Below are positions 22,252-31,066 of a DNA stretch of 40,854 nt, one piece after another. This DNA is from a virus, in IMG/VR virus record IMGVR_UViG_3300035156_000204, positions 1 through 40,854 of that record, one strand, 5' to 3'. A model generated the notes under the pieces. The model ran no database searches, was not told where the DNA came from, and saw only the letters and a list, made by a program, of their open reading frames with translations. Position 1 is the stretch's first letter, and the number at the start of each line of letters is the position of its first letter. The translations under genes were made by a program, and so were the position numbers.

Positions 22252-22544
22252 GCGAATCTTTCAAACTCAGTTTCCCCATTCAGGCGCACGGTGAAGAACT
22301 GACAGCTTTGGACATGCGCCGTCCGACGTCGCAGGAAGCCCGGGCGATCAAGGCCTTGCCGTACAAGATCGACGCGGACGAAGCGGTTTGCCTGGATCTG
22401 GACGTTGCCGCCAAGTACATCGCCGTATGCGCAGCAATCCCGCCGTCGGCAGTCAACCAACTGGACCTGGCAGACCTCAATTCGCTGGCGTGGATGGTGG
22501 CGGGTTTTTTCATGAGCCCGGCGTCGAAAGTCTCGACGACCTGA
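22242..22544 (+). CDS. tail assembly chaperone (short, unshifted product)
   Basis: A 100-residue protein in the Mu gp41-like position between tube and tape measure. It begins VSESFKLSFPIQAHGEELTA and contains the conserved LDMRRPTSQEARAIKAL segment. Such chaperones coat the tape measure protein during tail assembly. Translation could begin at ATG 22242 or at GTG 22248. The reading frame contains T TTT TTC at 22505, where part of the ribosomes should shift to make the longer form. Confidence 0.85.
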   Translation: MAVSESFKLSFPIQAHGEELTALDMRRPTSQEARAIKALPYKIDADEAVCLDLDVAAKYIAVCAAIPPSAVNQLDLADLNSLAWMVAGFFMSPASKVSTT

Positions 22545-22675
22545 TTGCCTTGGTCTACGACCTGGCCTACTTCTGGAAGGTTGATCCTGAACAAATGATG
22601 GCCAGGCCGCTGGATCTTTTTCTTGAATCGCTGGCGCAGGCCCAGCGGATCAACCGCACGCTGCAGGTGGACTGA
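22242..22675 (+). CDS. tail assembly chaperone, -1 frameshift product
   Basis: Shifting -1 on TTTTTTC (22505-22511) joins the first 90 residues to a second open frame that reads HEPGVESLDDLIALVYDLAY, then FWKVDPEQMMARPLDLFLES, and ends at 22675, giving about 144 aa. The downstream frame has no ribosome binding site or sensible start of its own but is clearly protein-like, and its stop overlaps the tape measure ATG. This is the conserved 'G/GT-type' frameshift arrangement of long-tailed phages. Confidence 0.8.
22505..22511 (+). promoter_or_regulatory. -1 ribosomal frameshift slippery heptamer
   Basis: T TTT TTC in the zero frame of the chaperone gene is a canonical X XXY YYZ heptamer; a -1 slip keeps TTT TTT pairing. 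Downstream codons continue into the open frame ending at 22675. Confidence 0.8.
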
Positions 22676-24897
22676 TGGCAGATCAATTTCAGCTCAAGGC
22701 GCTGATCACCGGCGTCGACAAGCTGTCGCCGACCTTGGCCGGGATCCGCAAAAACGTGGCAGGCTTTCGTAAAGGATTGCAAAACACCGGCCTGGGCAAT
22801 ATTAGCTTCCGAGACGTGGTCACAGGCGGTGCGCTCGCGGCGCCTTTCGTCATGGGCACCCGCGCGGCGATTCAGTTTGAGTCGGCCATGGCGGACGTGC
22901 GCAAGGTCGTCAATTTCGACACGCCTGATCAGTTCAAGGCAATGGGCGAAGACATCACCAAGATGTCGGAGCGCCTGCCAATGGCCGCCAATGACATCGC
23001 CAAGATTGTCGCCGCGGGCGGGCAGTCCGGCATCGGTCGCGGCGAGCTGCTGGGGTTCGCTCAGGATGCGGTCAAGATGGGCATTGCCTTCGATCAGACC
23101 GCCGAGGAAAGCGGCGACATGATGGCGAAGTGGCGAACCTCTTTCAAAATGACTCAAGCCGAGGTGGTGGGTCTGGCTGACAAGATTAACTATCTCGGCA
23201 ACACCGGCCCTGCCAACACCAAGCAGATCTCCGACATCGTCACTCGCGTCGGGCCTTTGGGGGAAGTTGCGGGCGTGGCTTCCGGCCAGATCGCAGCCAT
23301 GGGTGCGACGATGGCAGGCGTAGGCGTCGAACAGGAAGTCGCCGCTACCGGCATCAAGAATTTCATGTTGTCCCTTACCAAAGGCAGCGCTGCTTCAAAG
23401 AGCCAGGCCAATGCCTTCAAGTCGTTGCGGCTGGATTCCAAAGCGGTAGCGGCGGGGATGCAGAAAGATGCGCAGGGCACCATGGTCAGTGTCCTGAAAC
23501 GCATCGCAGCGGTGGATGCGGTCAAGCGGCCGGCGCTACTGACCAATCTCTTCGGGACTGAGTCCGTTGGCGCCATTGCGCCGCTACTGACCAATCTCGG
23601 GTTGCTTGAGAGCAACCTGAAGAAGACAGGTGACGCATCGAAATATGCTGGATCAATGGAGGCCGAGTACGCCTCGCGAGCCGCCACGACTGAAAACAAC
23701 CTCACGCTCATGCGCAACGCCGTGAGTCGAGCCGGCATCGCGCTCGGTAACGCCTTTTTGCCTGTGCTCAATGCGGTGGTCGAAAAGCTTCGGCCATTTA
23801 TCAGCCAGGTGGGGGACTTGATTCAGGCCAACCCGATGCTCGTCAGAGGCTTGGCTGCGGCGGGCGCAGCGTTTACGGCAATCCGAGTCGGTGCTTTGGC
23901 CGCGATGGTTGCCACGCGTCTGTTGACGCTGGCGTTCGCCGCCACACCCATCGGGATTGCTGCTGTGGCCATCGCCGCCGCCGTAGGCTTGATCGTCGCA
24001 AACTGGGACACCCTGGCTCCTTTCTTCGAGCAGTTGTGGGACAGCATCAAGGGCCCGGCCATGGCCGTTTGGGGGTGGATGAAGGAGGCGTTTAAGTGGT
24101 CGCCAGTTGGGCAGATCGTGGCTAACTGGGAACCCATCAGCGGATTTCTGAGCGCTCTCTGGGGCGTCATCAAAGCTGCCGCTGTCTCGGTCTGGGATTT
24201 CATGAAGTCCGCTTTTAACTGGGCACCCATGACTGTCGTGGCCCGCAACTGGCAACCGCTTTCCGAGTTCTTCAGTGCGCTATGGGATGTGATTCGCGCT
24301 GTGACAGCAGCGGCCTGGACTGGAATCAAAGACACGATGTCGGCGGCGTGGAGTTGGATCAAGGAGCAGATCGGATTCGACCCGGTGCAGGTCGTTACTG
24401 CCGCCTGGGATCCGCTGGTGGCGTACTTCAAAGGCTTGTTCGAGAAGATCCGGCCGTTTGTCCAGCCGTTGATGGACGCTGGAAACTGGGCTGGCGACAA
24501 AGCGGGTGCCGCTTCCGACTGGGTCAAAGGCAAGGCCGGTGAAGTGAGCAACTTTTTCTCGAAAAGTGATCCGACTTCTTTGGGCGCCGGCGTGATCAAC
24601 GACGGCACACAGGGGTTAAGACGATTCGCGGCCGGCATCAACAAACAGGCCGAGCCTGTCGCGGCGGTTGGTGCCCCAAGCCTTAGCACGCCGACACCGC
24701 TTTTGCCCGGGGCTGTTCTGCCTGCACCTGGCAATCTTCTCACCGGAGCTTCAAATAAGTCGCAACTCAACGGCGAGTTGGTCATCCGGCTGGAAGGCGA
24801 CACTCGCGGCGTACGCCCTCAACCAGCGAAGACCGATCAGCCGGGTCTGAAGGTCAGCACCAACGTCGGTTATCGATCTCTATCAGGAGCGCAGTAG
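22675..24897 (+). CDS. tail tape measure protein
   Basis: A 740-residue protein setting tail length. The N-terminal half has the TP901/PhageMin_Tail-type signature (FESAMADVRKVVNFDTPDQF ... AGGQSGIGRGELLGFAQDAV). A hydrophobic stretch lies at about 390-440. Three related Trp-rich repeats follow between about 441 and 570: VANWDTLAPFFEQLWDSIKG, VANWEPISGFLSALWGVIKA and ARNWQPLSEFFSALWDVIRA. The C-terminus is Pro/Ser-rich. The start overlaps the frameshifted chaperone stop by one base. Confidence 0.95.
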   Translation: MADQFQLKALITGVDKLSPTLAGIRKNVAGFRKGLQNTGLGNISFRDVVTGGALAAPFVMGTRAAIQFESAMADVRKVVNFDTPDQFKAMGEDITKMSERLPMAANDIAKIVAAGGQSGIGRGELLGFAQDAVKMGIAFDQTAEESGDMMAKWRTSFKMTQAEVVGLADKINYLGNTGPANTKQISDIVTRVGPLGEVAGVASGQIAAMGATMAGVGVEQEVAATGIKNFMLSLTKGSAASKSQANAFKSLRLDSKAVAAGMQKDAQGTMVSVLKRIAAVDAVKRPALLTNLFGTESVGAIAPLLTNLGLLESNLKKTGDASKYAGSMEAEYASRAATTENNLTLMRNAVSRAGIALGNAFLPVLNAVVEKLRPFISQVGDLIQANPMLVRGLAAAGAAFTAIRVGALAAMVATRLLTLAFAATPIGIAAVAIAAAVGLIVANWDTLAPFFEQLWDSIKGPAMAVWGWMKEAFKWSPVGQIVANWEPISGFLSALWGVIKAAAVSVWDFMKSAFNWAPMTVVARNWQPLSEFFSALWDVIRAVTAAAWTGIKDTMSAAWSWIKEQIGFDPVQVVTAAWDPLVAYFKGLFEKIRPFVQPLMDAGNWAGDKAGAASDWVKGKAGEVSNFFSKSDPTSLGAGVINDGTQGLRRFAAGINKQAEPVAAVGAPSLSTPTPLLPGAVLPAPGNLLTGASNKSQLNGELVIRLEGDTRGVRPQPAKTDQPGLKVSTNVGYRSLSGAQ

Positions 24898-26274
24898 ATG
24901 GCTGACACTTGGCGCGAGCAGTTACTGCCGGCCTCTTTCCGGGACGTGACCTTCCTCATCGAGGACGCTTCGACCCCGGTGGGCCGAAAGGTCCAGCTGC
25001 ACGAGTACCCCAAGCGCGACGAGGCCTACACCGAGCAGATGGGCAAGGTGGCCCGGGTTCATCGGGTCAAAGCCTATGTCATTGGGCCCGACTGCTTTGA
25101 GCAGCGCGACAAGCTGCTCAAGGCGCTGGAAACCGAAGGCGAGGGTACGTTGGTGCATCCTTGGCTCGGGCAGATGCTGGTGGTGCCTGGCGCGGCAGAA
25201 ATGGCGCACAGCCGGCGAGAAGGGGGGATGGTCACTTTCGAGTTGACGTTCTACCCCGGCAACGCGCAGGCGAATCCCTCGGTGCGGAGCAACACCGCGC
25301 GGATGACGGCGCAGACCTCGGCCAGTTATTGGAGCAGTGCGCTTGATCGATACAAGTCGGCCATGGCCAAGGTGGACACTGCGCGAATCAATCTGATCGG
25401 CCTGCAGAACGGGCTGACCGGCGTGTTCGGTGTTCTGACGGGACAGTTCTCCCCCTTGAGCGGTGCCATTGGTTCGGTGCGTTCGTTGGCCCAAATGCTG
25501 ACCAACACCCCCGGTTCGTTATCCAGCCTGTTCAGCGGGTACTTCAGCGATCTGGGATTGTCGACCCCGAAGGGTGCGAGCTCAGCTTTCAAACCTGATG
25601 GCGGCAGCGGCGGCAGTGGCGGCAGTGCTGGCAATGCGGGCAGTTCGGCGGGCTCAGCTACGGTGAGCAGCCCGACCAGCCCGACCAGCGCTGGCGCGGC
25701 CACGTTCGACAGCTACAGCAACGCAGTGGCCACTGTATCCAGCCAAGCCGAAGACGCTGCGTCGATAGACGCCGTGCCGGTGTCCAGCGGTGCCGATACT
25801 ACGGCCGCCGCTCAGGCGCTGGCGAACCTGGTGCAGGATGCGGTGCTTGTTCAAGCCACAGCCACTGTGGCGCAGATGCCTGTTAACGCCGCAGCCACGG
25901 CGCTGGAAAGCACGCCATCTGTTGATCAGCAGCTGATCGATCCTGTCGTTCGCGCCGAGGTGCCCGTTGCTCAGGATGTGATTGCGGCTCGGGACTCTCT
26001 CGATCAGGCGTTCTGGCAGGCCTCGCTCAAGGCGGACGCCGCCTATTACCCGACAATCAATGCGGCTCGCCAGCAGGTGGTGCGCCACCTCACGGCCGTG
26101 GCCGCGTCAGGGGTCCAGCTGGTCAGCGTGACCCCGCTGGAAACCGTGCCCGCGGTGGTGCTGGCTTACCGCCGATTCGGCGACGCCACTCGCGAAGGCG
26201 AAATTGTCCAGCGCAACAAAATCAACCATCCCGGTTTCGTGCCGGCCGCACCTTTGCAAGTCGCCAGGGAGTAA
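24898..26274 (+). CDS. DNA circularisation protein / Mu gp43 (gpN)-like
   Basis: A 458-residue protein whose first 100 residues are the DNA_circ_N domain: WREQLLPASFRDVTFLIEDA, KVQLHEYPKRDEAYTEQMGK, GEGTLVHPWLGQM. The domain name comes from Mu gpN; in contractile-tail phages the protein is a tail hub/baseplate component. A Gly/Ser-rich linker (about 234-264) separates it from an Ala/Val-rich C-terminal half. It starts directly after the tape measure stop. Confidence 0.9.
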   Translation: MADTWREQLLPASFRDVTFLIEDASTPVGRKVQLHEYPKRDEAYTEQMGKVARVHRVKAYVIGPDCFEQRDKLLKALETEGEGTLVHPWLGQMLVVPGAAEMAHSRREGGMVTFELTFYPGNAQANPSVRSNTARMTAQTSASYWSSALDRYKSAMAKVDTARINLIGLQNGLTGVFGVLTGQFSPLSGAIGSVRSLAQMLTNTPGSLSSLFSGYFSDLGLSTPKGASSAFKPDGGSGGSGGSAGNAGSSAGSATVSSPTSPTSAGAATFDSYSNAVATVSSQAEDAASIDAVPVSSGADTTAAAQALANLVQDAVLVQATATVAQMPVNAAATALESTPSVDQQLIDPVVRAEVPVAQDVIAARDSLDQAFWQASLKADAAYYPTINAARQQVVRHLTAVAASGVQLVSVTPLETVPAVVLAYRRFGDATREGEIVQRNKINHPGFVPAAPLQVARE

Positions 26275-26280
26275 CAGCGC

Positions 26281-27384
26281 ATGTCCGATCCGACGACGGC
26301 CGTGACCCTGACCGTCGACGGACTGGATTATTCCGGCTGGACCTCGGTTGAAATCAGTACCGGCCTTGAACGCCAGGCTCGCAGCTTCAGCATCGGCATC
26401 ACCTGGAAGTGGCCGGGCCAAAATATCCTCCGGCCAGTCAAGCAAGGTGCGCGCTGCGAGGTGCGCATCGGGGGTGACCTAGTGATCACTGCATGGGTGG
26501 ACGCCACACCCATCAGCTACGACCACGAAAAGGTCACCACCTCCATCACTGGCCGGTCGCTCACCGCTGACCTGATCGACTGTGGTGCGATCAATCAGCC
26601 CGGCCAATGGAAGGGCCAGAGCGTGCAGAAGATCGTCCAGGCGATCGCGGGCACCTACGGGCTGACCGTGAAAAGCGAAATAGCGGCCACCAGCGGCCTG
26701 ACCGACCACACCATCGAGCCGGGCGAAACCGCCTTCGAGTCCATTGACCGCTTGCTGACCCTGTTCCGGGTGTTCAGTACCGACAACGCGCAGGGGCACG
26801 TGGTGCTGGCCGAAGTGGGGAGCGCGGGCCGCTGTTCTGAGTCGCTGCGGTTGGGCGGCAACGTGCTCAAGGCTGATGCGGCTCTGGATTTCACCCAGGT
26901 CTTTTCCGAGTACCGCGTCATCGGTCAGCGCTCTGGTACCGACGAGGATTTCGCTAAAACCGCCACGGAGGTAAATGCCTCGGTGAGCGATCCGCGTATG
27001 ACGCGCAAGCGGGTCAAGGTGATCCACGAAAGCGGGCAGCTCACGGACAAGATGGCCGCTGACCGGGCGAACTGGGAGCGGGGCACCGCGCTGGGCAAGG
27101 CGCTGGAAACGACCTACGAGGTGCAGGGCTGGCGGCAGGCGAACGGCGCGCTCTGGTTACCGAACACCATCGTCAGGGTGATCGACCCGGTCATTGGCTA
27201 TGACCGCGACATGCTGATCGCGGAGGTGACATACCGCCTCGATGACCAGGGGACTATCTGCCAACTGCGTGTCGGGCCACCCGAAGGGTATCTGCAAGAA
27301 CCGGACGATCCGCACAAGCACCGCAAGGTGAAAAAGGGCGACAGCGTCGAATACCTCCTACCAGCGGATTATCAAGATAAATGA
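26281..27384 (+). CDS. baseplate hub protein, Mu gp44 (gpP)-like
   Basis: A 367-residue hub protein: VTLTVDGLDYSGWTSVEIST, ARSFSIGITWKWPG, DATPISYDHEKVTTSITGRS, LIDCGAINQPGQWKGQSVQK. It matches the Mu gpP / gp27-like hub family. It sits on the central spike and links it to the tail tube. It overlaps the spike gene by 4 nt. Confidence 0.92.
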   Translation: MSDPTTAVTLTVDGLDYSGWTSVEISTGLERQARSFSIGITWKWPGQNILRPVKQGARCEVRIGGDLVITAWVDATPISYDHEKVTTSITGRSLTADLIDCGAINQPGQWKGQSVQKIVQAIAGTYGLTVKSEIAATSGLTDHTIEPGETAFESIDRLLTLFRVFSTDNAQGHVVLAEVGSAGRCSESLRLGGNVLKADAALDFTQVFSEYRVIGQRSGTDEDFAKTATEVNASVSDPRMTRKRVKVIHESGQLTDKMAADRANWERGTALGKALETTYEVQGWRQANGALWLPNTIVRVIDPVIGYDRDMLIAEVTYRLDDQGTICQLRVGPPEGYLQEPDDPHKHRKVKKGDSVEYLLPADYQDK

Positions 27385-27896
27385 GCCGACTAATGAACAT
27401 GCTGACGCGTGGGGTGGTGGCGCTGACCAAGTCCACCGGCAAGCTGCAAACCCTGCAGATGCGCCTGACACACGGCGAAGTAAAGGACGGCATGGAGCAT
27501 CTGGAACCTTACGGTTTCACCAGTTGCCCGCACGAGGGGGCTGAGGGTCTTGCGGGATTCATGGGGGGTGACCGTTCGCACGGAGTGGTGATCGTGGTTG
27601 CTGATCGGCGCTACCGGCTGCAGGCCTTGGCCGCAGGTGAGGTCGCGATCTACACCGACGAAGGCGACAAGATCCATCTTAAGCGCGGCCGGACCATCGA
27701 TATCCAGACGGACACACTCAACATCACCGCGGCCACGGCCGTCAATTTCAATACCCCCACCATCACCCAGACAGGCGAGATCGTGAGCCAGGGTGATCAG
27801 GTCGCCGGTGGCGTCAGCCAGATCGACCACCCACATACCGGCGTCCGGCAAGGCAGCGATCAGAGCGGACCGCCGGTTCCGGCAGGTGGTGCATGA
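27381..27896 (+). CDS. baseplate central spike, Mu gp45 (gpV)-like
   Basis: A 171-residue protein. The N-terminus and an OB-like domain (about 30-95, RLTHGEVKDGMEHLEPYGFT) are followed by a beta-helical stretch (DIQTDTLNITAATAVNFNTP). The C-terminus carries DHPHTGV with H150 and H152, the HxH motif that holds an iron ion at the membrane-piercing tip of Mu and P2 spikes. It overlaps both neighbours by 4 nt. Confidence 0.92.
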   Translation: MSRLMNMLTRGVVALTKSTGKLQTLQMRLTHGEVKDGMEHLEPYGFTSCPHEGAEGLAGFMGGDRSHGVVIVVADRRYRLQALAAGEVAIYTDEGDKIHLKRGRTIDIQTDTLNITAATAVNFNTPTITQTGEIVSQGDQVAGGVSQIDHPHTGVRQGSDQSGPPVPAGGA

Positions 27897-28297
27897 GCGT
27901 GATCATCAATGATGACGTCGAGATCAGCCTGCGCCGTGCAGTCGAGATCAGCCTGTTCACCTGGCGCCGAGCCAACACCTCGGACCGCGCCGATGACGAT
28001 GAACGATTCGGCTGGTGGGGTGACAGCTATCCGCTGGTGGCGAATGACCGCATTGGCTCACGGCTCTGGCTGTTGCGCCGCCGCAAGCTCACCACCGAGA
28101 CCATCGGTGCGGCGGTGATGTATGCCCAGGAGGCGCTGAAGTGGCTGATCGACGACGGCCACGTTGCAGACGTGCAGGTGCTGACGCAGAGAGCGGGGCA
28201 CTCCAGGTTGAACCTGGGCGTAGTGCTTACCCTGCCAAGCGGCGAACGCCTCGACATTTACCCACACGAAGATTGGCAGGTGCTCTATGCCGTTTGA
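27893..28297 (+). CDS. baseplate protein, Mu gp46 (GP46 family)
   Basis: A 134-residue protein with RRAVEISLFTWRRA, RFGWWGDSYPLVANDRIGSR, LWLLRRRKLTTETIGAAVMY and a C-terminal strand region ending DWQVLYAV. The acidic GWWGD signature identifies the phage GP46 family, a wedge component equivalent to gpW/gp25. It overlaps the baseplate J gene by 11 nt. Confidence 0.92.
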   Translation: MSVIINDDVEISLRRAVEISLFTWRRANTSDRADDDERFGWWGDSYPLVANDRIGSRLWLLRRRKLTTETIGAAVMYAQEALKWLIDDGHVADVQVLTQRAGHSRLNLGVVLTLPSGERLDIYPHEDWQVLYAV

Positions 28298-29324
28298 AAC
28301 TCCTAACTTGCCGACATTGATTACCCGAACCGCGGCGGACCTCGCGAGTGATGCACTGCGCCAATCCGACGCGCAAGTACTTGCCCGTGCCATCAGCGGT
28401 ACGGCTTACGGCTTGTACGGCTACCTCGACTGGATCGCCCGGCAGATCCTGCCAGACACCGCGGACGAAGCCATGCTCGAGCGGCAGAGTCTGCTTCGGC
28501 TGGAGACGCCGCGGATCGCCGCTAAAAGCTCCAGCGGCACCGCAAGTTTTCAGGCGGCTACCGGTGCGGTGCTGGACGCCGATCGCGTGGTGCAGGCCAC
28601 GGACGGCCGGCAGTACCGCGTCGTAACCTCGGTCACCACGACGGCCGGTCTCAACGTTGCCTCGATTGAGGCGGTGGAAGGTGGGGCGCTGGGCAACGCT
28701 GCGGCGGGGCTGGTCCTGACGTTGGTGCAGCCGGTAGTGGGCGTCGATCAGACGTTTACCGTTCTGGCGCCGGGTCTCACCGGCGGCAGCGATCAGGAGT
28801 CGGTCGAATCGCTGCGCAGTCGCGTAAGTCGCAGCTATCGGGTAATACCTCATGGCGGTGACGCCGATGACTACGTCACATGGGCGCTGGAATGTGCGGG
28901 CGTGACGCGCGCCTGGACGGTTAAGAACTATCTGGGCCCCGGTTCTGTCGGCGTCTTCTTTGTGCGCGACGGTGACGCAACGATCATTCCGGACGCTAAC
29001 GAGGTGGCCGCTGTCCAGGCTTACCTCGAAAGCAAGGCTCCTGTCACGGCTGAGGTTTTCGCCTCGGCGCCGGTCCTGAAGGCCGTGAACTACACGATCA
29101 AGCTTACGCCCGACACAAGTGTTGTCCGGGCGGCGGTTGCTGCTGAACTTGCGGACCTGCACAAGCGGCGGGCTGGGTTGGGCAGCAAGCTGTTGATCAG
29201 CCACATCCGGGAGGCTGTCAGTGGTGCCGAAGGCGAAACCGACAGCGTGGTGATAAGCCCTGCAGCCGACGTCCCAGCCAACGCCAATGAGCTGCTGACG
29301 GTGGGGACTTTCACATGGCAGTAA
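28287..29324 (+). CDS. baseplate J-like protein, Mu gp47
   Basis: A 345-residue wedge protein: PFETPNLPTLITRTAADLAS, LDWIARQILPDTADEAMLER, TGAVLDADRVVQATDGRQYR, ESLRSRVSRSYRVIPHGGDA. The Baseplate_J family member closes the baseplate ring around the spike and triggers contraction. Confidence 0.94.
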   Translation: MPFETPNLPTLITRTAADLASDALRQSDAQVLARAISGTAYGLYGYLDWIARQILPDTADEAMLERQSLLRLETPRIAAKSSSGTASFQAATGAVLDADRVVQATDGRQYRVVTSVTTTAGLNVASIEAVEGGALGNAAAGLVLTLVQPVVGVDQTFTVLAPGLTGGSDQESVESLRSRVSRSYRVIPHGGDADDYVTWALECAGVTRAWTVKNYLGPGSVGVFFVRDGDATIIPDANEVAAVQAYLESKAPVTAEVFASAPVLKAVNYTIKLTPDTSVVRAAVAAELADLHKRRAGLGSKLLISHIREAVSGAEGETDSVVISPAADVPANANELLTVGTFTWQ

Positions 29325-29911
29325 GGACCGCCGAACAGTATTTGGCACAGTTGCATGCGTTGCTGCCGCAAGGGCCGGCCTGGGACATGGAGCGTGTCCC
29401 AGAGCTGGGTATCGTGCTGGCAGGTCTGGCGCAGGAGATGGCGCGAGTCGATGCGCGCGCCGTTGCACTGAATTCAGAGATGGACCCCACGTTGGTGACC
29501 GAGCTTGTCCCCGATTGGGAAGCGGTCATGGATCTGCCCGATGTATGCCTTGGGCTCACGCCTTCATTTTCCGACCGACAAAAAGCGGTGCAGCAACGCC
29601 TCATCGCGGTCGGCAGCCAGCGCGCGTCTTATTTCATCGCCATCGCCAAAACCCAGGGCTACCCCAACGCCACCATCACCCAGTACAGAGCGCCGCGCTT
29701 TGGCAGGTCGCGGTTTGGCGTCAGTCACTTCGGAACCTGGAGCGCCCAGTTCATGTGGACGCTCAACACCGGGGGCAGGCTGCAGCTGGGCCGCCGGTTT
29801 GGTGCGAGCTTCTGGGGCGAACGGTTCGGCGCCAATGCCGGCAGCTCGCTCGAGTGCCTGATCAGCCGTTACGCCCCGGCGCACACCGTGCCGCACATCA
29901 ATTACTCATGA
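29315..29911 (+). CDS. tail protein DUF2313 / Mu gp48 (YmfQ)-like
   Basis: A 198-residue protein. The start RTAEQYLAQLHALLPQGPAW is the diagnostic DUF2313 signature, and SYFIAIAKTQGYPNATIT follows. The C-terminus ECLISRYAPAHT is typical of the family. It acts at the baseplate periphery where the fibre attaches. It overlaps gp47 by 10 nt; the fibre gene follows after 12 nt. Confidence 0.9.
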   Translation: MAVRTAEQYLAQLHALLPQGPAWDMERVPELGIVLAGLAQEMARVDARAVALNSEMDPTLVTELVPDWEAVMDLPDVCLGLTPSFSDRQKAVQQRLIAVGSQRASYFIAIAKTQGYPNATITQYRAPRFGRSRFGVSHFGTWSAQFMWTLNTGGRLQLGRRFGASFWGERFGANAGSSLECLISRYAPAHTVPHINYS

Positions 29912-29923
29912 GGAAATAAACAC

Positions 29924-31066
29924 GTGGATTATCCCAAGAGCGTGCCCAACGTTGGGCTGGTTGGCGGTAAGTTTGTGGACGAGAACACCGCGACCGGAAC
30001 GCCAGGCTCGCTGATCCCCGCAATCTGGGGCAATGCCGTCACTGACGAGATCCTGGCTGTGATCAACAATGGCGGCCTGGCTGCTGCCGAGTCAGATCCG
30101 GCACAGCTGGTGCAGGCTATCCGTGGTGCTGCGTTTTCCTACGCCGGCACCACGGGCGGGGCGAATACCTACAAAGGCGCATTCGTGCCCGAAGTCGTGA
30201 ATTTGATTGACGGCATGACCCTGCGCTTCAAGGCGAACACCACCAACACCGGCACGGCGACGTTCGCGCCAAATAATCTTCCAACAAGAAACATCATCAG
30301 CCTGGGACAGAACCAGCTTCGCGGTGGTGAGATCACGGCGGGCAGTTACTGCACCGTCATGTATTCGGCCTCCTTCGATGCGTGGGTTCTTATCTCTGCC
30401 ACAGGAGGCACCTCGCTGAGCGGAAGACTCATCGGTGTGCAAGCGTTCACACAGGCTGGCGGCACCTACGTTCCCACGATCGGCACTAACTTCGTCGTGG
30501 TGGAGGTTCAAGGTGGCGGCGGTGGGGGCGGTGGTGCTCCGGCCACGGCAAGCAGCGTCGGTAGCGCTGCCGGTGGCGGCGGGGCGGGCGGTTACAGCTC
30601 CGCACGCCTCACATCAGGTTTTGCGGGTGTAGCGGTGAATCTCGGAGCGGGTGGCGCCGGCGGTAACGCGACGCCGAGCTCAGGAGGCAATGGCGGCAGT
30701 TCGTCGTTTGGCTCGCTGGTGAGCGCCAGTGGTGGGGGTGGCGGCTCGTTCATGGCTGCGACAGCCACCTATCCAATTCAGGCAGCGGGCGCGAATGGCG
30801 CGGTAGGAGGCGCTGGCAACATCGCTACCGGTCCAGGTGCGGGCGGGGGTGCAGGCGTAATCCTCACTGCTGGTAATGGCATTTCTGGGGCAGGCGGCCC
30901 GAGCCATTTCGGCGGTGGTGGGTTCAAGGCGGTTGGCTCGGCGCCAGGCGGCGCGGGCGTATACGGCGGTGGCGGCGGCGGGGCTATTTCGCAGGGCAAC
31001 ACAGGCGGTGGTTTCGCTGGCGGCCCGGGCGGTCTGGGGCTGGTTATTGTTTGGGAGTATGCATGA
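29924..31066 (+). CDS. tail fibre with glycine-rich tip
   Basis: A 380-residue fibre starting at GTG behind GAGGAAATAAAC. Residues 1-165 hold the conserved base (MDYPKSVPNVGLVGGKFVDE; TPGSLIPAIWGNAVTDEILA) that attaches to the baseplate. Residues about 195-375 are dominated by Gly with many GGGGG/GAGG runs, the glycine-rich domain seen in receptor-binding tips, and end LGLVIVWEYA. It probably recognises the cell surface receptor. The next gene is its assembly chaperone (ATGA overlap). Confidence 0.9.
   Translation: MDYPKSVPNVGLVGGKFVDENTATGTPGSLIPAIWGNAVTDEILAVINNGGLAAAESDPAQLVQAIRGAAFSYAGTTGGANTYKGAFVPEVVNLIDGMTLRFKANTTNTGTATFAPNNLPTRNIISLGQNQLRGGEITAGSYCTVMYSASFDAWVLISATGGTSLSGRLIGVQAFTQAGGTYVPTIGTNFVVVEVQGGGGGGGGAPATASSVGSAAGGGGAGGYSSARLTSGFAGVAVNLGAGGAGGNATPSSGGNGGSSSFGSLVSASGGGGGSFMAATATYPIQAAGANGAVGGAGNIATGPGAGGGAGVILTAGNGISGAGGPSHFGGGGFKAVGSAPGGAGVYGGGGGGAISQGNTGGGFAGGPGGLGLVIVWEYA

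Noticed and set aside
28227-29468. A 413-codon leftward open frame opposite the baseplate J gene
   Set aside because: High GC third positions of the gp47 gene keep this frame open; its sequence is Arg/His-rich and matches nothing, while gp47 is certain.
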